Of a stretch of DNA of 64,000 bases, positions 35,102-45,419 are shown one piece after another (positions within the stretch are counted from its first letter, which is position 1; each line of letters opens with the position of its first letter). The DNA comes from Chrysoporthe austroafricana. Taxonomy: Eukaryota > Ascomycota > Sordariomycetes > Diaporthales > Cryphonectriaceae. Made by a program: the position numbers and the translations under genes. The notes beneath the pieces were generated by a model. The model ran no database searches. It worked only from the letters and a program-made list of their open reading frames with translations, and had not been told where the DNA came from. Location of the stretch: positions 124,001 to 188,000 of the forward strand of contig JYIP02000010.1 in assembly GCA_001051155.2 (NCBI GenBank), in the 5' to 3' direction.

Positions 35102-36428
35102 TCAGCTGAGGGGCATTCCGCGAGGAAGGATGAGCCGCGGTGCACACGACGAGAAGTGGCCTGTCTTTCCGTGCCTCATTCAGCACAGGACAGGGTCGCG
35201 ACGTATCTCAAAACTGCGGACTGGATATTTTGAGGATGTCATCATCGAGCGTTTCTCTAGCCTTCTCTACATGCATGGCGAGGCGTTATTAGGGGTCTGA
35301 TTGTTTTATTAGGGCCACCGTCATTAGGTCGAGGATAGATAGGAAGTAGCCGGATTACATGGCGGCGCATGGCGGCGCGGCTTGAAATGCTGTACAGGTA
35401 ATCGACGTCCGGTACACGTATTCTTGCCTCTGGTTTGCCTCACCGAATCATGGCCATATGGCCCTTTACCTTCTACGCGCCTGCTCCTTAGTTATAGTCT
35501 TCGCATTCGCAGTCTTCTCGTTTGTGCTGGAACCCTTGGTTAGTCTAGGCAGACACGGAGTTTTGTTCTTCGGAAATGCCCCGGATCTGATTGCCCAACT
35601 ATGCAGCTAACTTCAACTATGGACAGGACACCTTCGAGCCCGGGGACAGTGCTTCGAAACGCCTTGTTGCTACCGCTGACGAGCCAAAGAAGTCACACGA
35701 CATGCTGTGCTCCTGAGAACAAGCAGCCCAAGGCTGACAGAACGATCGGACTGTCGAAGACGTCTCGATCTGGATAGGCCGTGTCTACTAGCTGGCCGCT
35801 TGCCAGAGACGGTGCCTGCGCCGGGCCTTTGACAGCTCAGGGACTTGTCTCTTTCAGGATATGTCGATGATCCGGGCACCGAATTTCACATGCCGTGTTC
35901 GCAGGACTTTTCCCCAAGCCATCAATGGGATTGTGTGGGATGCCTATCCTCTGGATGTCGCCTGGCCCTCTGCTAGAGATGTAGATATTTGGATTGACCG
36001 TCGGAATTTCCCCAGTCTACAGGTGAGTTCAACGAAGCATCTACGGACCAGTATAACTAGAATAACACAAGCTAGCTTGATACGTTAGCCAGGCACTCTT
36101 AGACGCTCCAGCTGTGCAGATCAGCATGGCAGGCTAAAGTGAAGCTTCACCTACGCCACGAGCAGGCAAGATGACCGACGGCGCCGTTCAGAGAGTGTCA
36201 ACGCTGAATTGGGCCAGATGTCAGTTAGCCCGGCGCTTCTTTTCAGTCGCCCCCCCCCCCCTCTTGTTCCCCGGAATATATGCTCAACGATGGCACTCTC
36301 TGCTCTCGATCACACTCCGACCTGCCATCGAGTAGCGCTCCCATCTCTCGGAGCCTCCCTGCGTCGTAGGCCTTGTCGGAAAGGCCAACTCACCCAACGA
36401 ACCGATTCCACCCCTACAGCCCGTCACG
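35102..36428. other. Intergenic stretch with poly(C) run, no supported gene
   Basis: Contains the kinesin 3' flank and the permease promoter. Twelve C in a row lie at 36250-36261, about 170 bases before the permease ATG. No recognisable coding or RNA gene. Confidence 0.5.
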
Positions 36429-38341
36429 ATGGCTGAGTCTCAACCCATCACCCCTTTCACCTCTTCCGGGACACTCAAGGAGCGGTCCTCGAACGGCGCC
36501 TCCGGCCCTCCGACCGTCGTCGACGCCACCGCCGGGCAGGAGACGCCCGCGAACCGGATCACGACCCGGCAGTTCGTGCTGATGGCGATAAGCGGTAGCA
36601 TCGGGGCGGGCCTCCTGATCGCGTCGGGCGAAGCGCTGCAGAAGGGCGGGCCGGGCTCGCTGGTCCTGGCCTTCCTCGCCGTGGGCCTCGCCGTCTGGCT
36701 GACCATGTGCGCGCTGGGCGAGCTCGCGTCGACGGTGCCGGCGCGGGGCTCCTTCTACGACTACTCGGTGCGCTTCGTGTCCGAGTCGTGGGGCTTCGCC
36801 ATGGGCTGGAACTACGTCGTCAACTTCATGCTCGTCGTCGGCTTCGAGGTCACCGTCATCGTCCGCCTCGCCCGCTACTGGCTCCCCGCCGGCGCCTCCG
36901 TCGTGTCCTCGGGCCTCATCGCCGCCGTCCCCGCGTGCCTCGTGCTGCTGGCCGCGCTGCAGTGCTTCGGCCCGCGGTGGTACGGCGAGGCGGAGCACTT
37001 CTTCGGCGTCCTGAAGGTGTTCATCCTGACGCTGTTCATCGTCACGGCCGTGGTGATCGCGTCGGGCGGGACGCCGGAGGCCGGCGGGCGGGGGTTTGAG
37101 AATTATCTCCAGTATGGTCTCTCCTCTTGCTGTCTTTCCTGGCTCCCCGGACCACTCCTCCCACACTCTATCCTCTGCTGTCTTGCCCTTGACCTGCCTC
37201 CCCACCCCCGCGCGTGGTCACTGCTCACCGATATGTCCAACCGTCTGACAACCCCCCTCCTTCCAGCGGCCACGCCTTCCGGAACGGCTTCAGGGGCGCC
37301 ATCTCCGTCCTCGCCGCGGCGGGGGTAGCGTACGGGGGCACCGAGATGCTGGGGCTCGCGGCGGCGGCATGCGCGCAGCCGCGGCGCGTGATGCCGCTGG
37401 GGGCGAAGCTCGTGGCGGTGCGCATCCTGGCGTGCTACTGCGCGTCGCTGTTCGCGGTGGGCTTGGTGCTGCGGCCGGCGGCGCTCGACGACCCGCGGAT
37501 CGCGGCGCTGACGGCGTCGCCCTTCGTCGTCGCCGTCCGCGTCGCCGGCGTCCCCTACCTGCCGGACGTCATCAACGCCGTCCTGGTCGCCGCCGTCTTC
37601 AGCATGGGCAACGCGGCCGTGTTCGCGTCCTCGCGCGCGCTCGCCGCCCTCTGCGCCCGCCGCATGGGGCCCCGCGCCCTCGCCCGCTTCTCCTCCCCGC
37701 GCGGCGTGCCCTGGCCCGCGCTGCTCGTCGTCTTCGCCGTCGCGATGCTGGCGTGGCTCGCGGCGTTGCGCGGCGGGAGCGAGATCTTCGAGTGGCTGCT
37801 CGCCCTGGCCAGCGTGAGCAACCTCTTTACGGTCGGTGTTTCTCTCTGTCTCACTCTCCCTCTCTCCCTCTCGCCCCCCTGGGGGGAAAAACAAAAAACC
37901 AGCAACCTGTACTGACGCGGTCGGCAACAGTGGCTCAGCATCAACGTCTGCCACATCCGCTTCCGCAGGGCCCTCCGGCAGCAGGGCCGCAGCGCCGGCG
38001 AGGTCGGGTGGCAGGCGTGCTGCGGCGTGTGGGGCAGCTACCTCGCGGCGTTGATGATCGCGTGGATCATGGTGGCGCAGGCGGCGAGCGCGGCGCTGCC
38101 GCCCGTGCTCGACGACGGCGGGCGCACGCCGCGCGCCGTGTTCGTCGTCCGGGGCACGCTGGGGTTCGGCGTCGTCGCCGCGCTGTACGCCGGGCACATG
38201 GCGCACGTGGCGCGCCGCGGCGACCGGTCCTGGCGGGAGATGCTGCTCATCCCGCTCGACAGGATCGGCCTGCCCGAGCTGGACGCCGTCGGGCCGCGGG
38301 ACGGGGCCGGCGGGGGGAAGAGGAGGAGGCAGGATGCATAG
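36429..38341 (+). CDS. Amino-acid permease (APC superfamily, YAT type)
   Basis: Three exons: 36429-37111, 37267-37831 and 37931-38341, giving 552 aa. Intron 1 (155 nt) uses the GTATGG donor that keeps the frame into GHAFRNGFRG, and intron 2 uses GTCGGT. A polar N-terminus (1-45) is followed by helix 1 with SGSIGAGLLIASG (55-67), the YAT counterpart of the substrate-binding GGTIGTGLF motif. Later conserved blocks are LGELASTVPARGSFYDY, GWNYVVNFMLV, GVAYGGTEMLGLAA, LPDVINAVLVAAVFSMGNAAVFASSR and WLSINVCHIRFRRAL. About twelve helices are visible. It should import amino acids at the plasma membrane by proton symport; specificity is not readable. The basic tail GGGKRRRQDA is short. It runs convergently toward a second permease gene 345 bases away. 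Confidence 0.92.
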
Positions 38342-38686
38342 CGGCTTTGCGTGGGAGATGTGCGGAGGGGGCTTGTTTGTTTGTGGCGGGGGCCTCTGGA
38401 CGTCTGGGCTGGAGGGGTGCGCTGAACTACCATAATTAATCGACGGGTTCCGTGGGTATAGTGATATAGCTGGCGGTTTGAAATACTCCGTAGATACACT
38501 TGTGTCTCCACATCTCATACTTCTCTGCTCCGGTAAACCCTGGTCTCTCACAGTAGACAGCAGGGTCAGATCTGAGACTTCTGCGGTGTATTTTATAGTA
38601 TAGTACTACCCTTCTTACGGTGGCTGTACCGTACTACTATCCCCCCCATATAGCTCGGCGTAGCGGTACTACAGCCACATCTCTTC
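38342..38686. other. Convergent 3' region between two permease genes
   Basis: 345 bases holding the 3' flanks of two converging genes, AT-rich toward 38.6 kb. No gene seen. Confidence 0.55.
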
Positions 38687-40438
38687 TCAGCCCGAGGCCG
38701 GGTCCACAGGCTCGCCCCTCTTCCTCCGCAGCCGCAGCAGCTGGGCGACCTCGGTCCAGAAGCCCTCGGGCGCGGTCGTGAGGCCCTCCTCGTACGCGTC
38801 GATGACGGGCCGGTCCCAGACGAGGTCGGCGTCCTCGGGGCGGACGACGCGCGTGCGCTTGAGGACCTTCCAGCCGGCGTACAGCACGACGGCGACGAAG
38901 ACCATGGCGTAGTAGCTGAAGAAGGTGCCGACGTCCCACTCGCCGGGGAGGAAGGTCTCGTAGCCGTAGCAGGCGAGGACGACGGTCTCGCCGACGAGGC
39001 CGACCCAGGCGCCGTAGGGCTGGAACCACCCGCGGTAGGGCAGGGTGGCGCGGTCGAGGCCCTGGGCGGCGAGGGCGCGGTAGAAGAAGAGGTAGGTCAG
39101 GCACATGACCATGTAGTCGATGAGCTGGGCGGCCTCGGTGAGGTTGGCGAACCAGGTGAGGGCCTGGCCGGCGCCGCTGGAGACGTCGAGGAAGGAGAGC
39201 AGGGGGAACAGCATGGTGGCGGCGAAGGCGTAGACGGGGATGCCGGCGCGGGTGCAGCGGGCGAAGATCTCGGGGGCCTGGCCCTCGAGGGCGAGGCCGT
39301 AGAGCGAGCGGGTGGCGCAGTAGGTGTAGGCGTTGCCGGCGGAGAAGATGGAGGTGACCATGAGGGCGTTGGTGATGTGGGGGAGGACGCTGACGCTGAG
39401 GTTCTGCATGGCGATGACGTAGGGGCTTCCCGCGGCGGTGCCGGCGCCGCTGTTGGCGATGAGGGTCGGGTCGTTGTAGGGCAGGATGATGCCGACGCAG
39501 AGGGCGCCGCCGATGAAGAAGAAGCCGAAGCGCCAGTAGACGGTCTTGAAGGCCTGCTTGAGGTAGGTGCGCGGGCGCTCGGCCTCGCCGGCGACCATGG
39601 CGAGGTACTCGGGGCCGACGACGGTGAAGGCGGCGGACCACAGGGCGCCGAGGAAGCCCTGGAAGCGGCCGAGGGGCCCCGAGCGGATGTACTCGGCGAA
39701 GGCGCCCGGGTGCTGCCAGTAGGTGAAGCCGTAGGCGTCGTGGCGCGGGTTGCCGCCGACCATGGTGACGAAGGTGAAGCCTTGGCCGTGTCAGCAAGCA
39801 CCGTATAATAGGGCGCGTGGCGTGGCAGGCAAACACAACTCACAGAAGACGATGACGATGAGCAGGAACTTGCCCGTGGACAGCCAGAACTCGGCCTCGC
39901 CGTAGTAGCGGACGGCGAAGACGTTGATGGCGGCGTAGAGGGCGACGCAGGCGGCGCAGACGGCGGCGACGGGGATGTCGTCGCGCCAGAAGGTCAGGAT
40001 GAGGTTGATGGCGGAGATCTCGAAGGGGATCATGGCGGCCTCGTAGAGGTAGAAGTTCCAGCCGGCCATGAAGCCGAAGGCCTCGTCGACCCACTTGGCG
40101 GCGAAGCGGATGAAGGAGCCGGAGACGGGCATGAAGACGGCCATCTCGGCCATGCAGTTGTTGACGAGGCCCAGCAGGGCGCAGTAGAGGGTGTAGGCGA
40201 TGAGCAGCGAGCCGGGCCCGCCCTCGAGCAGGCCGCTGCCGATGCTGACGAACAGCGCGGTGCCGATGGAGCCGCCGACGGCGATCATCTGGATCTGGCG
40301 GTTGCCCAGGTGGCGCTGGAGGGCGTCCGCGTTGCCGCGGGGCTCCTCCTCGACGCTGCCCGCGACCTCGCGGTACTGGGACGCGGCGGGGCTGCCGCCC
40401 TTCTCGTCGCCGCCCTTCTCGTCGCCGGCGCCGGCCAT
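38687..40438 (-). CDS. Amino-acid permease (APC superfamily, YAT type), second copy type
   Basis: Two exons, 40438-39844 and 39780-38687, giving 562 aa; the 63-nt intron has GTGAGT and AAG borders. A charged N-terminus with the DEKGG repeat (6-15) precedes RHLGNRQIQMIAVGGSIGTALFVSIGSG (43-70), the classic helix-1 motif. Other family blocks are MPVSGSFIRFAAKWVDEAFGFMAGWNFYLY, VVGPEYLAMVAGEAERPRTYLKQAF and SAGNAYTYCATRSLYGLALEGQAP. The last part, about residues 480-550, includes the PEDADLVWDRPVIDAYEEGL segment common in this subfamily. It differs clearly from the neighbouring permease (different N-terminus and helix-1 motif), so the two are not a recent tandem duplication. Substrate unknown. 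Confidence 0.93.
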
Positions 40439-40470
40439 GCTGTCGACCTGTCGGCGTCTGCGCGGAGGTT

Positions 40471-40495
40471 CAGGTCAGGTCAGGTCAGGTCAGGT
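40471..40495. repeat. CAGGT pentamer array in the permease promoter
   Basis: Five tandem CAGGT units start 33 bases upstream of the start codon of the minus-strand permease, so they lie in its 5' leader or core promoter. On the transcribed strand the unit reads ACCTG. Confidence 0.9.
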
Positions 40496-40822
40496 CCGGT
40501 GTAAGGGGGTGATACGTCGTGGCGAGCGGGTGGCCTGCTGCTTGCTGGTCATGACATAATAAAGGATAGAAAACAAAAAGAAGAAAGGCCCCCAAAATAA
40601 AGATCAAAACACCAAAAACCTTGCGCGTATACGCCAACACAGGTGCCGCGATCCGGCAGCGCACGAAAACAGCGCAGAGCTGCTCCGGCAGCAGGCCGCG
40701 TCGGCCAATCCCAGAGGCCAGCCATGGCGGTCAGGTCGCTCGCTCACTCAGGGTCTAGCCTGATCCCACAGGCCGGGCTGAGAGGGCGTGATCCAGAGAT
40801 AAGAAGAAAGGGGCGAATCCGG

Positions 40823-40855
40823 GAGACTGGATCGAGACTGGATCGAGACTGGATC
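40823..40855. repeat. Three tandem copies of an 11-base unit
   Basis: GAGACTGGATC is repeated three times head to tail without mismatch. Confidence 0.9.
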
Positions 40856-42831
40856 GCTGCTATCGATGTAACATGGCGCTGGGGACTGAGTACAGTCTGT
40901 GTCTGTACAGACATGCAAGAAGGGGGCGCTAGTGCTGGCGGGCCGGTGGGTCGTCTCATCATGTTGGCACCATGAGCATGCCCATAGTACAGGCGTAGAT
41001 AATGTAAGAACCAAGGTTGCCGAGGTCAACAAGCAAAGTATGAATGGAATCGTGGTGAGGGTTGCCAGTGGGTGTGCCAGACTATGCCTGAAAATGCCCC
41101 CCCCCCGTCTTACAAACAGCGCAGCCCGCCGTGGCTCGCCGGGAGACCCCTGTCGCCCGCAGTGCCCCTCCACGGTACCCCGCATCATGGACCCAGGTGA
41201 TTGGACGGGCGGCCGCACCCCTGGCGCTATCGATCAGATCTTATCGATAAGACACCCGAGCGGCAGCGGGGTGTAAAGAAATATTTGAATATGAAGATAG
41301 TTCGTGGCATAGTCTATCCTGACACCGAACCGATGTGAGCGGGCCTCGTTGTGGTCTATTGGTCTGTTGGTCTATTTGTAGGAGATATACTAGCTGGCAG
41401 AGATACCCCGTCTTCACTTTGGTCGTTTGGACAGGAAGACAGCCCTCTGCAGCCCAGGCTGGGCCTGCGTACTCAGTACATAGTATATAGTATACGCTTG
41501 CTTCCCTCGCCTCGACCCTTCGTCCTGTGCCCGCCGCTGGACAAGGACACGGCAGTCAGGCAGGAGGGCCTGTCTCGTATCTTCTGTGGCGCTGGCAGCT
41601 GACGATAATGTGCCAGCCTGGGGTGTATGTGAATGGGGCCTAGGAACTATTGACATGACACTTTATTAGAGTATATATGTATGCCGTATTATCATTATTG
41701 AGGCTGTACCAGACAGGGCCCAGATCGTACTGGGCAGCCCCACGCTGAGATCGATCAGGGCTCTGCACAGCCGGGGGGGTCGGGTCGTGCTCAGCTGTCG
41801 TAAACCATACTTCTGATATCGTGGCCCGAGCGAGCCCTGCAGCCCAGAACGAGCCGCAATCTAGAATATCAACGCAAGAAGAGATGGCGAGCGGCCAGTG
41901 GCTGAACCACAGCCAATCGGAAGATAGCTACAAACCACCATAGGCTCGGCAAGCCAAGTAAGCAAGCCGTATTCACATAGCACCGCGTGAGCACCCAGGC
42001 GTCTATAGGGACCAGCTCGGCCGGTTCGAGCTGCCGACAGTAGCCATGCCGCCTCTCTCTCTCTCTCTCTCCGCTGTCTCACGCTATTCAGCTCCCGCCC
42101 ACGGGTCCCGGCACGGCGACGCGGATCCTGTCAAAATCCCAGCCGTGGCTCCACCCGTACGACAACAACCACCTCGTAAGCTGACGGACATCGGGACGCG
42201 ATGGCTCACGAGCCGGGCAAACCAGACCAGCGAGCCTGTCCCTCTCAGCTACGCCCTTCACCGGACGACCCTCCCGCCGCATGTGATGACCAGAGACGGC
42301 TTGCATCGTGCGTCGGGCTAAAGGCTGATTCAGCACCGCAGCGCCATCCGGGAGACGCATATTATCGTGTCGCAATGGCCCGCCGCCAGCGCCGGAAGCC
42401 ACACGCTCTTGGAACCTGGCCACTGGGGAGGCTCCGCGAGGAGGATGACACGACCGCCGATCAGGTGTTTCCACGGGGGGGGGGGCACACCGCAAGACGA
42501 GCAAAAGGAAGAGCTCGCGACGGAGGTTAAGGTCCCGTGGCTACCCGGTGGCGTCGGGATCAGCCCTGCCAGGCGCGCGTGGTGCCTCTCCCACACGACC
42601 CTCCGCCCTGCCTGGCACTCCGTCTATGGGGGAGCATGGATGACGTCGTCCGCGGGCATATCCCTCAACAGGAGGAAGACACGGGCTGATGGCGCGGTCG
42701 ATCGGGCGGGAGGCGATCGACACGGTGATATCAGAGGGACATATGCCGGGCGGTCCTCGACGGCAGAGCAGCTTGGAGAAGTACCGAGTGGCTGGACGAG
42801 GCGCAGAGCCTAGAGCCAGATGCCGGAATAT

Positions 42832-42857
42832 AAAAAAAAAATAAAAAAAAAAAAAAA
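42832..42857. repeat. A-rich tract
   Basis: Twenty-five A interrupted by a single T. It could be the A-tail of an old retroposed sequence, but no element body was identified upstream. Confidence 0.85.
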
Positions 42858-43324
42858 GACAACAAAGAGGCCGCGCACAGGCTGGCCGTGGTTGATTCTG
42901 CGTGGCTGGCTGGCTGGCATCTCGAAAGGGTGTTTGTGTGGCAGCGCCGCGCGGGCCTGCGGAGCCAGCTGCCCGAAAGACTTCCTTCTGCCGGCGGGTC
43001 TCACGAGCACCTCGCAGGATCCTGCAGGATCCTGCTCTCGTAACCCGGGGGTCCGGGCTGCGCAGCAGAAGCAGCCGTGGCCGCGCCATATGACGCCGTC
43101 GCTGTTCTCAGAAGGAGGTGCGCTGGCCGGAGGGGGTACAGGCAGGCCAGGGCATGTTCTTCTTTGTTCTGCTTCCTCTCACCGCAACAGCTGGGACCGC
43201 CGCCCGCCGTCGTACGAGACGAGGAGGTGGCGTGGCGGATCACCCTTCCGTCCCAGCCCGACGGCGGGATGACGGCATGATGTGGTCTCACGAACAGGCG
43301 CGCCGGTCACGTTACCGGGGCCGC

Positions 43325-43372
43325 AGAAGCAGAGGCAGAAGCAGAGGCAGAAGCAGAGGCAGAAGCAGGGGC
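43325..43372. repeat. 12-base minisatellite, four copies
   Basis: AGAAGCAGAGGC is repeated four times; the last copy has one A-to-G change. Confidence 0.92.
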
Positions 43373-43679
43373 AGAAGTAAGAGCAACGGAGGCTCTGCCG
43401 TGACGTGCAGGTGTGCTACACCGGTGCCAATAAGGCGCTGGAAGCCGCCAGGATCGGCGTGACGATGACTCTGTCGGCGGTCCGCATTATCGTGACCAGG
43501 CAGGGCGTGGGCGCCTCTAGGACTGGCATGGCGACAGCCACGAGAGACTATTGTTTTCGTCTTTGTTTTCCTGTCAGTCAAGAGCTGCTGGACCAGGGGG
43601 GCGGGCATTGCGTAGGCTTGGAAGCACAGCTGTTGATCAGTATCTACTGTTGATCCAGTATCTATTATCTCTAGACGTC

Positions 43680-43687
43680 TATATAAG
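43680..43687 (+). promoter_or_regulatory. TATA-like element upstream of the TauD-like gene
   Basis: TATATAAG lies 160 bases before the ATG at 43847, with a CAG trinucleotide run between them. Sequence match only. Confidence 0.35.
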
Positions 43688-43846
43688 ATGCCCCATCGTC
43701 GCCGAGACGGGGGGTTGTTCTCCCAGTGACCCTCCCAGTGATTCCCCAGAGCAGATTGTCCACAGCAGCAGCAGCAGCAGCACACACAGTCTTCCCACAC
43801 GCACCAAGAACCGTAGAGATCTTATCAGAGATACACCACCGCCGGC

Positions 43847-45210
43847 ATGACCTCGCAGACGCAGACGCAGGCCCCCCCCGTCTTCTCCATGACCGCCTCC
43901 CCAGCCGGATGCGGCCCGGGCGACGACGACGCCGGCGCCGACTATATCATCACGCTCAGCGAGGCCGACAACCGCGAGGCCCGGGCGGGCCTGCAGCACT
44001 GGCAGGGCGACGAGAAGAACGCCAGCCCCGCCAGCGTCTCGCGGGCGACGTTCCCGCTGCCCACGCTCGGCGCGCGCCTCGGGGCCGTCGCCCGCGAGCT
44101 GTACGAGGGCCGGGGCTTCGCGGTGCTGCGCGGCCTCGACGCGGCGGGCCTCACCCCCGAGGAGAACATGCTCGTGTTCCTCGGCATCGGCGCCCACATC
44201 GGCTCTGAGCGCGGTATGACCTTTTCCTCCCTTCCTCCCTTCCTCCCTTCCTCCCTTCCCTCGCCAGGCTGCTGACACCCGTGCCACACTCGCAGGTGCC
44301 CAGAACAAGAGGCGGGATATGATCACCCATATCACGGCGGCCAAGGACTGGTCCAGTGTAAGCAAGGAGAGAGGGGAGGACGAGAAGGCGGCGGGCACGG
44401 TGTCCAGCAGCTGACATCTTGCTTCGTCCCGCAGGTGCCCCCGGAGCAGCGCCACGGCATCCACACGACCTCGGCGCTCCCCTTCCACAACGACATGGGC
44501 TGCGAGATCCTCGCCCTGCACTACCGCGCGGTCGCCCGCGCCGGCGGCGCCACGTCCGTCGCCCCGGGCGCCGCCGTCTACGCCGCGCTGGCCGCGCACT
44601 ACCCGCGCGACCTCGTGCTGCTGGCGCGCCCCGGCTGGCCCGTCCAGCTGACCACCGGCGGCGGCGCGGGTGCGTCGCCGACCTTCGCGCGCGTGCCGCT
44701 CGTCGCCGTCCACGGCGGCCGCGTCGTCCTCGGCGTCGACCCGGGCCGCCTGGGCCTGCACCCGGCGACGGCAGGGGTCCGCGCCGGCAACACCGCCACC
44801 GACCTGAGCGAGGAGCAGCTCGCCGCCCTCGCCGCGCTGACCCGCGCCGCCGAGGCCCACGCCATCCCCATCGCCGCCCAGCCCGGCGACGTCCTCCTGC
44901 TCAACAACCTCACCCACCTCCACAAGCGCGACGCCTACACCGACGCCGACGCCGACGCCGGCGCCGGCGGCGGTGCCAGTGCCAGCCGCCACCTGGTCCG
45001 CCTGTGGCTCCGCAACCCGGAGCTGTCCCACGGCGTCCCCGAGAGCATGAGCGCGCCGTGGCGGGCGGCGTACGGCTCGCGTGACAAGGAGGAGAAGGCG
45101 GCGGCGGCGTTCGGCCGCTTCCTGCAGCCGGCCGAGGACCGGTACCAGATCGTCCCCGAGAAGGCATACAAGGTGCCCAAGTACAGCTCCGGCTCGGCCG
45201 CCTGGCTGCT

Positions 45211-45253
<43 letters not shown>

Positions 45254-45271
45254 AATGCCGACGGGGAGTAG
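43847..45271 (+). CDS. TauD/TfdA-like Fe(II)/2-oxoglutarate dioxygenase
   Basis: Three exons: 43847-44213, 44296-44357 and 44435-45271, giving 421 aa; the middle exon is only 62 nt. The fold covers about 50-400. Metal ligands are His161 and Asp163 (LPFHNDMG) and a distal His, most likely His306 (LTHLHKRDAY); Arg328 or Arg332 (SRHLVRLWLRN) should bind 2-oxoglutarate. Fungal relatives are annotated as taurine-catabolism-like dioxygenases, but most have untested substrates, and several take part in secondary metabolism. The C-terminus carries fourteen Asp in a row, encoded by 14 GAT codons, after the domain ends, which is unusual for the family and probably a recent microsatellite expansion. Intron 1 is filled with a CTTCC repeat. 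The gene converges on a P450 gene 148 bases away. Confidence 0.9.
45212..45253 (+). repeat. (GAT)14 trinucleotide repeat coding for poly-Asp
   Basis: Fourteen uninterrupted GAT codons near the 3' end of the TauD-like gene. Its purity suggests length variation between strains. Confidence 0.95.
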
Positions 45272-45419
45272 GGAAGGGGGTTGGTGAGACATTCCCAGAC
45301 CAGAAGCAGTAGGAGGAGAGCGCTGGACGAGATCGATGAGCACGCACACGTGCTGGCTGGCAGGTAGAATAGCAGACAGATCAGCCGCTCAGGCAACCGA
45401 CGGTGAATGAACGGAACTT

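Larger units (their letters stand above)
40439..43846. other. Long intergenic stretch rich in simple repeats
   Basis: About 3.4 kb between the permease promoter and the dioxygenase promoter. It holds a CAGGT pentamer array (40471-40495), an 11-base triplicate (40823-40855), a C10 run (41097-41106), a G11 run (42475-42485), an A-rich tract (42832-42857), a 12-base minisatellite (43325-43372) and a CAG run (about 43762-43782). Open frames up to 182 codons lack domains. Confidence 0.5.

Noticed and set aside
37103..38551. 482-codon minus frame and 356-codon plus frame over the first permease
   Set aside because: They are shadows of the permease exons, which carry conserved APC motifs, and they run through its introns.
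43679..45349. 556-codon open frame on the minus strand
   Set aside because: Antisense to the TauD-like gene. It crosses both of its introns, shows no domain and contains poly-Ile from the GAT repeat.
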